The notes: generated by a model not told the origin, from the letters alone. Positions 12,165 through 24,629 are shown, counted from the stretch's first letter. The stretch is 64,000 nt of DNA from Macrobrachium rosenbergii (GCF_040412425.1 NC_089777.1:37430537-37494536); one strand, 5' to 3'. Program-made: numbers and translations.

Positions 12165-14640
12165 TAGCCATTTCTTATACACACAGTGACACAGCCAACT
12201 TACAGTCTTTACATGACCATTCCTTCTTTATTAATTGCTGCAGTATTCAAAACCTGTGAATGACAGGAAAATCATGGCTTTCTGCTCAACAAATGCATGT
12301 GTGAGCTTCTCTCGTGGGGTCAGAGAGATGAGTTTCTGATGAAAATTCACTTTAGGAATTGGTGTACTAATGCTGAATAACCTTCAGTAGTGTCCCAGGA
12401 CTTGGCCTTACGATCAAAGCTCCATATAGGCCTACTATGCTGCAGTGTTCTTGTTACCTCAGTGTTTAATAAATTTAGGAGATCAGTGAGATATTTATCT
12501 TATACAATTAACATTTTATTTCATTTGACCAAATAATGCAAAAAAATGAAAACACACAGAAACCTTTTTATGAGGGGTACCGACTAAAGAAAAAAAAAAA
12601 ATAGACTGGAAAACAGCAAGCCTGTTGACTCCAGCAAGTGTCAAATAGCTTCTGCACACACACATATATATAGGCTTAAAAACTATATACATGAGCAATA
12701 TTTCAGCTAGTAAACCCGCATGCTCATCATTATCACTCACTTCTAGCTACTCTTCTTACTTTTCAGAACAATAATACTATAAACTCAGGATTTCCATTTT
12801 CCTAAACTTTTGAATATTTCCTCAGAATTTCCTTAAAAATATCATACCCTTAAACATTACCCTAAAAGAGCAAAAATTTCCTTAAACTGAGGAAATTTTA
12901 TTAAAAGTTACAGCGCTAATTCCATTCCATTCCTAGACCATTAACAATCAAACATTTACACAGTAGAGGAGGAAAGTTTTGAAGAAAATGAATTCAATGG
13001 AGGAAGTACTCTGAACTTATTTTGTATACTTACAATGTTACAGATGTTATCTTCAAAAATAATTAACCCAAGTGACTGGTGTCCAACTGTGACATACACT
13101 TTACAACATAAATAAATAAATGAAATAAAATTGTTAAGGTGAAAGGAAGATTATCGGCATTTTTAACAACTATTTCAGCCGATGATGTGTGCGATCACAC
13201 ATTGAAAATAGTCATTCTAATTTCAAAAACTTACTTCAGGAGTAAACTTCCAAATTGGAGAGTGCGCCTGTAGAACACACTTAATTTGCAGAGGAAGAAA
13301 ATCGTCAGATCCGAATCAAGTTCCTCCTTCATGAAGGCAATTGCGTTTTTCCTTCACCTTATACGCTGTTTACCTTATAATTTCATATTAATTTTTATCG
13401 TTTTATTTTTTGTATTAAATCTTACGTGCTTTTTGTCTTAGTTATTTATCATTAATAAATTTCAATATATCATGCGATTTTGGTGTTTCAGTATTAACAT
13501 GCTGAAGATAAATTAATATTTTTGTAAAGTAAATGCATTAAAAAAACTTCTGGAGTTCTTCAGCAAGTTCGTTTCAGGCGGTCTTTATTATTAACGTCAC
13601 CCTTGTGGAAAGTGAAGCCTGTATTAGTATACAATAGCATTATTCTATACTCCATTTGTGGTAATTTTTCTCATTTTGATGTACGTTCACTCACGGAGAG
13701 GGCAAGTTCAGTAACATTTTCAAGACATATTTTCCTAGCATTGAAATGAGGTTGCAGGGTCCGCAGGGACACTAGTTACACCCACTTCTTGCAGTGCACC
13801 ACGTGCGGCGCACTGACGGCTCTAACCTCCCAAATCCGAGGTGTGGAGTAGTGGTCATCAGTTGCTGACAGTAGATTTACAAAGAAAATAAGTTATGAAT
13901 GTTGAAACTTGGGGGAGAGAGAGATGATGCTGCGCGTAAGATTATGTTGACAGCTTAACTATAAAAATGTGGAGAAGCTCTCACCCAGAATTATATGTAG
14001 CGTATCGATTGATGAGTCTGGGAATATCGAAGCAATCTGACTGCAAGAAACGAATATTTACAGAATGTTAAAGTACTGAAAATAATATTTCACGTAATTT
14101 TGATAAATGAGCTCCTGGGAACATTAAGCTTTAATACCGAAATGTGATTCAATTGTTAAAGATTTCATTAACAATAGTCATGATAAAATATAGTTAGAGT
14201 TGGTGCATGATATGGAACGGAAAATACCCTGCTAGAAAGAGAGGTGGGGGAGGGATTAAAATCAACTGACCATGGATATTGATTCTGTATTATTGAAAAT
14301 AAAACGTGACTTTACAAAAATTCATTGGATGGAACTAAAGGTTAAAATTAAATGAAAATATGTGTTCGAGCCAAAGCGTCTTGAAGCACTACATTACTAT
14401 GGTGTCCAGTTCAGTAGGCTATAAGCTTTGGAGAGATACCTTACAGCATTTGGAAAATGTGTCCCTAGATTGTTTCTGGATGGTATTAAAAATATCATAT
14501 TTAGTGACTGCTAAATATGATTAATGATGCCTTCAGAATAAACAAACATAAATAGCCTTTTAGGTTTGGTCCTACCAGGCTCTCTTTGATGGAGTGGGAC
14601 CGAGAATCAAGAACATGACAAATGACTTGTAGATTATTGT
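12165..14640. other. Host non-coding sequence
   Basis: No supported gene. A sequence around 13790-13830 (AGTGCACCACGTGCGGCGCACTGACGG) resembles the palindromic head of the SINE-like family, in isolation. Confidence 0.4.
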
Positions 14641-14689
14641 TCGAGTAATTGTTATCATGTAATACTTTTTGCTGACAAACAATCAAGTA

Positions 14690-14800
14690 ATGGCACTTAA
14701 TGATTGGCCCTCTTCCGACTGCTGTATTCCAAGGACCTTGGATTACGCTTTCTCTCTTACCACTCTCTTGGCTCGAAACTATCGATTTCTCCTAACTTCC
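14690..14800 (+). promoter_or_regulatory. Possible TATA-less promoter for the exon at 14801
   Basis: Within about 110 bases upstream of the ATG are an inverted CCAAT box (TGATTGG near 14700), a CTTCCG Ets-like core and ATCGAT, part of the DREF-type site. This set is common at housekeeping promoters of arthropods. No TATA box is evident. Support is by motif only. Confidence 0.2.
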
Positions 14801-14861
14801 ATGATCCTTGGGGGCATCAGCCGCGTCGCTCAGACGCGTACCTTCCATACAGTCTCAGCTG
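14801..14861 (+). CDS. Candidate first coding exon with mitochondrial-type leader
   Basis: ATG at 14801 opens 20 codons ending at GCTG/GTAAAT, a reasonable splice donor at 14862. The peptide starts MILGGISRVAQTRTFHTVSA: no acidic residue, arginines spaced through it, and an RTFHT-type segment common at the end of mitochondrial presequences. The frame also reads on to 14992 unspliced. The local sequence is richer in CpG than its surroundings. No downstream exon was found, and the following DNA is a hairpin element and then a 40-kb transposon stack. The gene cannot be named. Confidence 0.3.
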
Positions 14862-15252
14862 GTAAATGTAACAGTGCTGAAGTTCATTACAGACCTTCAA
14901 GCGTAGCATCCAAAAATAATCAAGTACGTAATGCAAGGAATAAGACTTTCAGTACGTTATTCAGCTTTTGGATTTTGTGGGTAAAGTACTAAAGCCTAGG
15001 CTTTGTTTGCTTCTTTGATAAATTGGTAAGGCAAAGCGAAACATGCAAGTAGTCAATATAGCTTGAAGGAACGTGCCGTGTTGTCCTAAATTTTGGTGGC
15101 GAGCGGTTTTTGGTTGGATCCTAACCCTATTTACACAACTGTTGCTGACATAGTATCCGGTATGAGTCTGTTGGATATTTCTAAGGTAATTCTAAGCCGG
15201 CTGTACGCGGTGAGCTAGACTGTGGCAATTGGCGTTTTTCTATGTTATTTTA

Positions 15253-15628
15253 CTTGCTTTACAAGAATTTAAAGTAATATTTTGTCGGCCGGCTCTAACT
15301 AAACTGTAATTGACCTTTGAAGACTACACGACTTGAATTACCTAACACGGGGTAGGTCTAAGCCGGCATTCCGCGGCAAGGCCCCCCCCCCCTCCAAAGC
15401 TAATACGGCAAAATTGTAACCAGTAAACACCTCTAGGGTACGTTAGGTTGGTATTTTTAGGGTTGTTTACTGGTTACAATTTGCCGTATTAGCTATGGAG
15501 GGGGGGGGGCGGCTTCCGCGGAATGCTGGCTTAGACCTACCCCGCGTTAGGTAATTCAAGTCGTGTAGTCTTCAAAGGTCAATTACAGGTTAGTTACAAC
15601 CGGCCGACAAAATATTACTTTAAGCAAG
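15253..15628. repeat. Long near-perfect hairpin (foldback element), about 150-170-base arms
   Basis: The left arm (15253-15430) and right arm (15463-15628) are nearly exact reverse complements around a spacer of about 32 bases. Shared blocks include GTAATATTTTGTCGGCCGG, TGACCTTTGAAGACTACACG, GGCATTCCGCGG and TACGGCAAAATTGTAACC with their complements. The left arm has an extra 11 bases near its outer end. Each arm has a C/G run of about ten. No coding potential. It is GC-rich against an AT-rich background. Confidence 0.85.
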
Positions 15629-18530
15629 AAATGGAGGAGGTGCTGGTGTTTTTGTTGGTCAGTTGGACTATTAACCTCATACCCAACATGGTTGGCTATC
15701 CTTTGGGAACGCGGTTTTTTGGAAACGGGAGAAAGGCCGGACCACCATGTTATTGTTATTGAATGGTTTCGCCTATGCGCAAGTCATCAGGGAGCCATAT
15801 GTTTAAGAAGTGATTGGCTACGGAAACCTATTATAAAAGGGACGATATTAACTTAGTGTAAAATGACAAATGAAAAATATATTAACATCGAGGAAAATAA
15901 TTTTAAAAGGATTATGGAAAGGCTTTCATCAAATGTATTTTGTCTGCAATTTATTCAATATATTATGGCAAGTCGCTTTAGTTATGTCCTTTAAAGCTGC
16001 AAAACATGCTTGATTGCAATATTGCAATGCTTTGACACATAACAGCTGTTCGTAACAAGATCTACAATGAATGCACTTTAAAACAAAAGTCAATGAAGTA
16101 GCAAGTAGGTCCTGGACAGTCTGGACCCAGCTGAGAGACTGTGCTTGCGTCAGTGCTTAACATCACGTAAGTTGTCTGTCTATATTGTTCAACTACCTCT
16201 CCAATTTAAGTGTCACTTATTTCAATTTTCAAAATCTGGCCACCCTGGTTGAAAGCTAATTGGTACTTTTAAGTTTCATTAGGCAGGTAAAGTGAGAATT
16301 TGGAATCGAGGCATAGCTTCAAAAAACTGGCTTTGGCAAATCATGGCTCTTTTGGTACAGATGTGTCATTCTTGTTCCTTGGATTATTTTCAGCTATTTG
16401 TCAGTTTCTGACATTCATCTAGGTAAAAGTGTTTAAAGAGTATTATATTACTTTAAACCATTATTAATTTTAATTTAGCTATGCACGTGCATAATTGTGT
16501 AAATGTATATACTGGATTGTGTTAATCTGTGCAACTGTATTGGTATGTCATATGTTTATTTTTAATCATAAATTTCAGCCTTAATATTTCCATCACTGAT
16601 TGACCACAGCCTATGTCAGTGCTTAGGCTTTGGCCTAAATTCTGTAGTCTAATCCAATCCAGTACTGTATTTGATTTTATGCTGTGATCTAAACTCTCCT
16701 TCACATGATTAATATGAAAATTTATGCAGTAGTTTTAAAAAACTGGAACCCCTTATATCTTAAAATTATGGGGGACCACTTTAGGAAACCAGGTTGTTTA
16801 TGTGGGGAAAAATATTAAAGTGAAAAAGGCTTACTAGGAAGTATTCCAACATTCATGATAGCCTACTTTTTGAAGTTCTGATTTTAAGGTAAGGTTTATT
16901 GAAAGTTTGTGACCTAGGTTGGCAGTGGGGTTGCCCTAAGAAGCAGAGGCCCAATTCCTAGCCAGGTAAGCTCAGTGCTGTAGATAATGTGTGGTTGGAA
17001 TAGGTTACAACTATTTTGATACACATTACTCTAGAGGTAAGTTAGGTTGGGGGTTCAGGTGAAGTCTACCCCATAGTTTCCTAGGTTGGATAAAGTAAAT
17101 GATTTTATTTCACTTTTAATTTTCCCCACCCTAAAAACCTGTCTTTTCCACTTTGTTACTCCTAAGTGGTAGTAAAGTAAGGAAAACTGTATTGTAACCT
17201 CCGGAATACAATTATGGTTTAAATTAAAAATTGACTAGGGTAATACTGCAGAATACTTGAGCACATTTTGCCATGCCCAGTGTTTCTCCCCCCCCCTTGC
17301 CAAGTTAGAGCACAGTACTCTAGTATAGGTTAGGATAGGTTCTGTTAAAATGTCTTTCATCTGCCTTCAGGCAGGCTGCAACTTGTGGAAATAGCATGCT
17401 CACTATTTGTAAAATTTCACCTTGACCTATTAGTGAAAGACTAGTGCAGAAATTAAGTTACTCAGAAAATTTGACACCATGAAATTACTTTAGAGAATCA
17501 GTTAAACTGAATAAAACACTTTAATCTCATCTGCCATAATGAGACAACCCTGATTTTGTTGTGTACTGGATTAGAAGAAATAGTTAACAATTCAAGATCC
17601 CATCCATCCACACATGCAGGACCTTTAATTTGTTGTGAAACAGGGATGCATGTACAGTATGTTAGAGCAACAGGTCCTTACAGAGCTGGGAATAGAGAAC
17701 TTCATAGAAGCTGAAGAGCAATCAGAGTAAAATGCAGAGTGATAAGCTAATCAAGGGGGCTCAGAGGGGCACCCTAGTTTAGGTCAAGATTAATCTCCCA
17801 GAGGGGAGATAACAAAGGGAACCCCTGATCCAAACTAACCTGGTGTGGCAAAGCAAATGGATTTTGTATACACAGTATGTTTACATTTCAGCATAAAATT
17901 TCCCAGTACATGCCCTAGTTCCAGATGGTATGTGAGAAAATAGAGAGTATGTGTTAACTAAAGTTGTTCTTGCAAAGACTAAAACCATAGTCTTTATATT
18001 TGATATTTCTCAGGCGTACCCAGACCTGGTTGAAGTTTTGATAAAGTTAACAGGTTCCCTATGTGTACTTATGGGAACCAGCTGCACCCACAGGATGCCT
18101 GTTGCTAGTACTTAAACTTTGCATATAGACATTCTCGTAATGGTTTTCTGTGCAGTATGCTCTTGCTACAGGTTTTTTTAGTGCTATTATTAGGGATGAT
18201 GATACCAGAGAATTCTGCAACTCGTGAGGGTGATCGCAGTAGGCCCTGTTTGGATAGACTATGCCCTAGCTTTGATGTCTGCTATTGATCCTCTGATGTG
18301 CCAAGGTGATGTTCATCTGTGACTGTTTCAAATTGTTCTTCTTGGTGTTCCTGTTTGCTACATTCTGGTGGGGCTATCCTGGCTGGTTTGGTTTGTTCAG
18401 TTAGGCATGAGGGAACTCGTAGAGAACACTGTGGTGGTCTTGCTCTCCCTTGAACAAGGATGGTGCATCCTAGTTTGGGCCTGGCTGTCAGTCTTTCACT
18501 GGTGTAGCAGCAGTTTTATAATCATTTATG
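15629..18530. other. Host non-coding sequence
   Basis: No supported gene. At about 16613-16672 is an isolated copy of the SINE/LINE tail (GTCAGTGCTTAGGCTTTGGC then CTAAATTCT). TATAAAA at 15832 with ATTGG at 15813 is promoter-like but has no gene behind it. Confidence 0.35.
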
Positions 18531-18534
18531 GTTT

Positions 18535-18989
18535 TTAAATTTATTTCCTGATGAATGGCATAAAGCTATTATAATTCCTATCCCTGAATATGGAAAGGAT
18601 CCTAGTAATGTAAATAATTACAGACCAATTTCTTAACAAGCTGCTTATGCAGATAGAGAAAATGGTAAATGCTCAACTAGCATGGTACATTCAAGAAAAT
18701 AAAATTGACTCCCACCCAGTTTGGGTCACAATGTAACAGATCTACATTAAATTCTCTCTCTAACTTGGGAATATGTAGAGGATTTGAACGAAAAAAAATT
18801 ACTATACTGTCTTTTTGACATTGAAAAGACATACAATACCACATGAAGTATGCCATATTAAAAACATTATATAAAAACAGCATCCATGGAGATTTACCCA
18901 GCTTTATCCAAAACTTTTTGACAGATTGCAGTTATCAGGTGAGAATTGATGATGATCTGTCCAGAACATTTCTGCTTGAAAATGGTGTT
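18535..18989 (+). pseudogene. LINE X, reverse transcriptase fragment, part 1
   Basis: Broken frames give RT blocks in order: PDEWHKAIIIPIPEYGKD, NNYRPIS, KMVNAQLAWYIQENKI, a decayed F/Y-D-IEK segment where palm motif A should be, and LLENGV at the very end. These match the endonuclease-type LINE RTs later in the window, with many stops and frameshifts. The copy is 5'-truncated at about 18535. Its reading is cut after the GV of the ENGVPQG motif by DIRS-1 and resumes at 25921 with PQGSV. Confidence 0.8.
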
Positions 18990-19001
18990 TTATATAAGTA
19001 A

Positions 19002-19140
19002 CTTACCAAATAATTACATAGCTATAGTTTCTACTTTATGTAGCAGCTCAAAATTCGAAATTCACGGTTGCGCTCTTTTGTTTTGGGTGTAGGTATGCTG
19101 CCCCGCCCACTATCGGGGAAGAATAGGTACAACGTAGCTA
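19002..19140 (+). repeat. DIRS-1 left inverted terminal repeat
   Basis: About 139 bases, reverse complement of 24869-25010. Blocks such as GCAGCTCAAAATTCGAAATT and TTTTGTTTTGGGTGTAGG are shared with small differences. Confidence 0.9.
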
Positions 19141-19323
19141 AGGAGCTCAGTTAGTTTCTGCCAGTTAATGACTGAACAGCAGTTATTAGCAGCTCGTTTC
19201 ATTTTCACCGGATGGTCGGAGATCGTCTTTGGTTAAGTACTCTTTGATTTTTGGTGGCGCAGCTTATCTAGAATTTTGGATACTTCTTTGATTGTGACTT
19301 ATTCATTTGGAATTTTGACCATT

Positions 19324-21341
19324 ATGTCGGACTCTAGTTTGTCTAGCATTAGGTACTGCAGCAAAGGCTGCAAAACTAGACTCACCTCGGCAAAGTATGT
19401 CTCGCATACCATTTGTTGTACTTGTAGGGAACAAATTGTTCTCCTGACTTGAATTGTGACAGATGTAAAGACTGGGGGAAGAGTAAATAGAAGACTTTAT
19501 AACCACACTTAGACAAATTGAAATGTGACCGAATTAGAAAAGCTACAGCTATGGCCGAAGCAGAGGCTTCCGCTAGTGTAGGTCATTCTTCAAGGGATGA
19601 TATTGATGTTGTGCCTATCCCTTCAATGCCTCTGACAGCTTTTTCTCCCATTTCCAGTCCTCCAACTTTTCCTGTCACTCCTGTACCTGGCTCTCATTCT
19701 GCTGAACCCAATGCCATTGCCAGCTTAGAAGCACGGGTAGATCAAAAATTTAATATACTTGTTAATACTGTTTCCCAAATTGAGAACTCTGTGAAGGTCC
19801 TAATGGACAAATTTAATAGTGTTGTGTCGAGTGAAGTGTCAGTGGAGGGGGCGGCTGTTCGTCCCACCGATGCTCCTAGACCAAGGTCCCTGCTAAACTC
19901 CCCTTGCAAACATGGGAGGAAGCAAACTGGCAGTCCAAGGGAGGTCAGTGGGGTTTGCCCACGAGCAGTCGTCGCTTCATCCGAGCCTGTTGTCCGCTGA
20001 TCCCAGGCTGCGGAAGAATGCTGTTGGAAAGGTATTAGAATGGATGCCCATACCCTTTCTTCAAGTGATTCAGATTCTCCCGCATCTAAGAAACGCAGTG
20101 ACCGTTTTGCCCAGGTATCTAGGCCACTGAAAAGGCCTGGCGCTCCAGTGGATTCACCCCCGTCTCGTAAGCGAGCAGTAGAGAGAGAACATAGCCCTCT
20201 CCCTTCTTGTAGTTTTTGGGATTCGCCAACAAGAGATTCTCGCTCCCTCTCACGTGCAAAAAAGCACCCAGTGTACATTAGTAGTGTGCATAAGCGCCAA
20301 CTTGCAAATCGTTCGGCATCTGAGCTTTCACCTTCAGAGCGCCCAAGGTCCGAGCGCCAAATGTCCGAGCGCCCATCATTGTCTGAGCGCCCATCTTCAT
20401 CCGGGTGCCCATCACATGAGCGCACAGCTCTCGCCTTACCTGCTCATGAGCACCCAGATTCCAAGTTAGAAGAGCCCGTGTTTGACCGCCAAGTGTCCGT
20501 GGACAATGCAGTCCCTTCCAAGGAGTCAGTGTCTGCTTCAACAGTGGGTGGGCGCCTGTCGTCCATGCGCCCATTTGCTGGGGGCGCCTCTCCCTTATTC
20601 CACCCCACTTCTAATTTCTTCGTGAACCCGCAAGGAGAATTTCCAGTTTCAGACACCGCAAGAGAATTTCCGTCGGCTTCTCAAGACCCCTCATTGGCGC
20701 TGCTTCAACTCTGGCTTGATAAAGTGTTGAGCCTTCTTGAGAAGCCAACTCCAGTAGTGCAGGACACCGTGGGACCCCCAGGATCACCCGTTTTGTCCAT
20801 CAAGGAACCTGCAGAAGAGGAACAACCTACCTCTCATTACTCGGCTCTACTCAGTCATTACTCGGCTCTACTCAAGTTTTTCCTGGTCTGCTACCCGTCG
20901 TTCTTCTCTCCAGTTGTCCCATTATTGCCGGGTTCAGCCTACCTGATGCGACAGCCACCAGGTACTGCCAGACTGCCGCGTATGGCGTTGTCTTCGTTGT
21001 TGAAGAAAGCTTTCGGCTGCATGGATACCTGGCTAGTAGAGAAGAGGAAACTCGCGAAGGCGGTTTTCTGTGCGCCTCCCTCTCGTTTAAGGCAGAAGTA
21101 TCTGTCTTATGCAACTGGAGACGCTCCGTCCTTGGGAGTTTCTGCCTCCTCTCAAGGGAACTTCTCCAGTATCATAGATGCTTCTCATTGCTCGGCTTTC
21201 TCTTCGGCCAGAATTCTCTTCATAACCTCGGAGTTGGACCATCATCTTAAAGATATATTCAAAGTCTTTGAGATCTTTAATTTTCTAGATTGGACGGAGG
21301 GAGCCCTAGCCAAGAAGGTAGAAGACTGTACGTCCCTGTGA
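19324..21341 (+). pseudogene. DIRS-1 gag-like gene, broken
   Basis: Starts at ATG 19324 with a Cys-rich N-terminus (SIRYCSKGCKTRLTSAKYVS then CCTC). The frame is then lost, with usable pieces at 19518-20000 and 20040-21341 (433 codons). The middle is Ser/Pro/Arg-rich, with a run of S-E-R-P repeats at about 20320-20470. The C-terminal part (LPRMALSSLLKKAFGCMDTW, then a segment on residues near SFLDWTEGALAKKVE) matches the DIRS-2 gag in this window. A 21-base tandem duplication at about 20834-20873 gives SHYSALLSHYSALL. The role, by analogy with other retroelements, is RNA packaging. Confidence 0.7.
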
Positions 21342-21789
21342 GAGAACTTCGCTTCGGACTGGCTGGGAGTACTGGGGTGCGCGGATAGAGCTGTAAGAGA
21401 TGTAGTAGTAGAACTAGCAACCATCTTCACAACAGGAGTCCTCAAGAAACGAGATTTGTGGTGCTCGTATATGGCAAAAGGAGTCGCCCCATCAGAACGT
21501 TCTTCGCTTCTGTTTGCACCCCTGGACAAGGATAGTGTTCCCACAGGAGACACTGGAACGGATTTCATTGGATCTACAGAAGAAATCGACTCAAGACCTC
21601 ATCACTCAATCCACCAAAAGAACTAAGTTCCCTGCAAGAGCCACTTCAAGTACAACTCCTAGAATGTTGTCGCCCCTGCAGCAACAACCCTTTCAAGGTG
21701 GTAGAGGCCATTTCCAGTCCTGACCTAGAACAAACCTCCGAGTCTCCAGGCCATCTAGGAAACCCTTTAACAAATCTACTCTTAGAAAA

Positions 21790-22530
21790 TGAGACTCCCG
21801 TCCTCCGTGTTCCAGTGGGAGCAAGACTTTCCTGTTTCTGGACAGTATGGGAGAAGAAAAATGTGGAACCGTGGGTGTGGAAAGTATTAAGAGAAGGCTA
21901 TGCAATCCCCTTCGGGGAGAAACCTCCCTTAGTAATCTCTCCCATCAGCTTAGCAGCCTATTCAATAGACTCTACTAGAAAAGAGAGCCATGGAAGTAGT
22001 CGAGAATGTAAACACAAGGGGATTTTACAACCGCCTCTTCGTGGTTCCCAAGTCATCAGGAGGATGGAGACCTGGACGTCAGTGCCCTGAACCACTTCAT
22101 TCAAACAACGAAATTCAAAATGGAGACGAATCAGTCTGTTTTGTCAGCCATCCATCAGGGAGACTGGATGGTTGCAATCGACGTGCAAGGTGTGTACTTC
22201 CACATTCCAATTCATCCGGACTCCAGGAAGTATCTGAGATTCGTGTTCCAGGACAGTGTCTTCCAGTTTCGAGCACTCTGCTTTGGACTCTCCACGGCCC
22301 CTCAAGTTTTTACCCAGGTACTCGCTCCCCTAGCGAAATGGCTACATGTTATGGGGATAAACATCTCTCTGTACCTGGACGATTGGCTCCTACGCTCCCC
22401 CTTGAATTCTCGGTGCATGGAGGACCTTTTAATAAACTTCAAGAAGTCACAGTTAGCCCCAACTCAGTCTATTCTATATTTGGGGATAGTGATAGACTCT
22501 GAGTTTTCGGGCTTTTCCATCCCAACAAAG
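21790..22530 (+). pseudogene. DIRS-1 reverse transcriptase, frameshifted
   Basis: Begins with VLRVPVGARLSCFW, the entry to DIRS pol, then a GFYNRLFVVPKSSGGWRP block and, after frameshifts, MVAIDVQGVYFHIPIHPDS (motif A), FRALCFGLSTAPQVF (motif B) and SLYLDDWLL (catalytic LDD pair, about 22370-22395). The RT catalytic aspartates in the last motif are intact. At least two frameshifts separate these blocks (about 22090 and 22500). Same order as DIRS-2 at 41388-42083. Confidence 0.85.
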
Positions 22531-22531
22531 G

Positions 22532-23113
22532 ATGCTATCTTGCCGCAAGGAAGTCCAGGACTTCGTAACTCGCCACTCCTGCTCAGCCAACGCATGGATG
22601 AGTCTTCTCGGAACTCTCTCTCCCATAGAGAAGTTCGTTCCCATTAGGCAGGCTACATACAAGAGCACTGCAATTTTACTCAAGGCCAATTGGAAAAGGA
22701 AGTTCCCAGACTCATTCATTTTCAGCATCACTCCCCAAATAAAAGAAGACCTCAGGTGGTGGCTAGCAGAAGACAGATTCTCGACAGGAAGGTCTCTGGC
22801 ACCAACGAACCCCAACCTAACGTTATACTCAGACGCTTCGGATCTGGGTTGGGGAGCCCTTCTCAACAACATGGAGGTGTCAGAAACTTGGTCTCCTTCT
22901 GAAAGAAATCTCCACATCAACGTAAAGGAACTAAAAGCGATTCATCTGGCACTTCAACACTTTGCAATGCTAACCTTCCACAAGACAGTAGCAGTTCATT
23001 CGGACAGCATGACCACCCTAGCTTATATCAAGAATCAAGGAGGGACCCATTCTTTTATGCTCTATGAAGCGACAAAGGATTTTCTTCTTTGGGCAAAGAG
23101 CAACAAGACCTAA
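22532..23113 (+). pseudogene. DIRS-1 RNase H
   Basis: 193 codons. After an RT connection (WMSLLGTLSPIEKFVPIRQA) come the RNase H motifs: TLYSDASDLGWGALL (first Asp), NVKELKAIHLAL (Glu) and VAVHSDSMTTLAYIKNQGG (second catalytic Asp region). It stops at TAA 23111-23113. The family degrades the RNA strand of RNA-DNA hybrids during reverse transcription. Confidence 0.85.
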
Positions 23114-23116
23114 TTA

Positions 23117-23480
23117 GTGACTCGCTTCATTCAGGGCAAGATGAACGCCCTTGCGGACGAATTGAGTTGTGGCAAACAGATCCTAGCGACAGGAATGGAC
23201 TCTCAATCCACAGGTGTGTACCGACCTGTGGAAGCTGTGGGGAAAGCCGTCGATAGACCTGTTCGCGACGTCAAGGAACAATCGTCTTCCTTTGTATTGC
23301 TCCCCAGCTCCTGACCCACAAGCATGGGCAACAGATGCCATGTTGCAGGACTGGTCGAACCTCAACCTTTGCGCGTTCCTTCCCTTCAGCATGCTGAGGG
23401 AAGTGTTGAAGTTCAATTCACACTACGTGTCAATGACACTAGTCGCTCCCTTTTGGCCACACAGAGTGGTTCCCTGATCT
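23117..23480 (+). pseudogene. DIRS-1 conserved region after RNase H
   Basis: In shifting frames it gives LWKLWGKPSIDLFATSRNNR, PDPQAWATDAMLQDWSN and VSMTLVAPFWP. The same wording occurs in DIRS-2 at 42870-43160. This block lies between RNase H and the recombinase in DIRS elements; its function is not settled and I do not assign one. Confidence 0.65.
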
Positions 23481-23481
23481 G

Positions 23482-24629
23482 TTGAACCTTTTGACAGACT
23501 TCCCAAGGCTACTACCTCAGAGAAGTCTTCTCAGACAGCTGCACTTCCTCCGACACCATCAAAGGTTATCCACTCTCACTCTGACAGGCTTCAGGCTTGT
23601 GAGAGCGGAAGGATTTTCAAGAAAGGCTGCAGAGGCTATTGCTAAGTGCAGGCGACAATCTTCCTCTGCAGTCTACCAATCCAAGGGGGCAGTTTTTAGG
23701 AAGTGGTGCCAAGAGCGAAATATTTCCTCTTCTCAAACGTCTGTAACCCAAATCGCAGATTTTCTTCCATATTTCAGAACATTGAAAGGACTCGCCTCAT
23801 CTACCACCAAGGGCTACAGAACGATGTTGAGTTCAGTATTCAAACATAGAGGACTAGACCTGTCTTCAAGCCAAGACATCAGTGATTTAATCAAACATTT
23901 GAATACTAGTAAGCAAGCTAAACCCTCAGGAGTCGCCTGGAACTTGGATGTGTCCTCAACTGGCTTTCAGGACCATCGTTTGAACCTTTGGAGTCATCAC
24001 TTCGGAATTTTACGAAGAAGACATTATTCTTGGTGGCACTGGCTACAGCCAAGAGAGCCAGCGAGCTTCATGCCATTGATAAAAGGATAGGTTTCTCACA
24101 AGGCAATGCAGTATACTCGCTAATTTTGGATTTTTTGGCCAAAAATGAGGACCCAGCTAACCCTTGGCCTCGCTCCTTTTCTATCAAGAGCCTCTCAGAA
24201 GTACTAGGCCCATCTGATCAAGAGAATGTCCTCTGCCCAGTAAGAGCTCTTAAGAGTATACCTCGAGAGAACCAAAAACCTTAGAGGATCAGCCCCTAAT
24301 CTTTGGTGTTCTGTTAAAAACCCCAGCCGTCCTTTGTCCAAGAATGCACTATCATTTTTTTAAGATCCGTGATTTCGGAAACACATTCGGGAGTTCAAGA
24401 CGATTTACTACCCTTGTGGAAAGTAGAGACTCATGAAATAAGAGCTGTGGCAACGTCTTTGGCTTTTAAACGTAACCTGTCTCTCTCTTCAATTTTGCAA
24501 ACTACATTTTGGAGGTGCAAGTCAGTGTTTGCCATGTTTTACTTACGGGACATTGAAACAGTGTACGAAAAATGCAGTACTTTAGGTCCGTTCTTCGCAG
24601 CTGGCATGGTATTGGGGGATGAAGGATAG
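23482..24629 (+). pseudogene. DIRS-1 tyrosine recombinase, frameshifted
   Basis: The N-terminal core-binding part (SSAVYQSKGAVFRKWCQERN, then STTKGYRTMLSSVFKHRGLD) lies in 23482-23960. The catalytic part follows in other frames: LVALATAKRASELHAID (first Arg), HEIRAVATSLAFKRNLSL (His-x-x-Arg), TFWRCKSVFAMFYLRDIE (Trp and the nucleophile Tyr). The residue before the Tyr is Phe, where the other two copies here have His. Frameshifts near 23950 and 24270. The enzyme inserts the circular cDNA without a target duplication. Confidence 0.85.

Noticed and set aside
15777..15838. GCGCAAG, ATTGG and TATAAAA in a promoter-like row
   Set aside because: Spacing is odd and no exon or leader follows; not reported as a promoter.
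19742..20425. 227-codon minus-strand frame
   Set aside because: Antisense shadow of the DIRS-1 gag; no domain.
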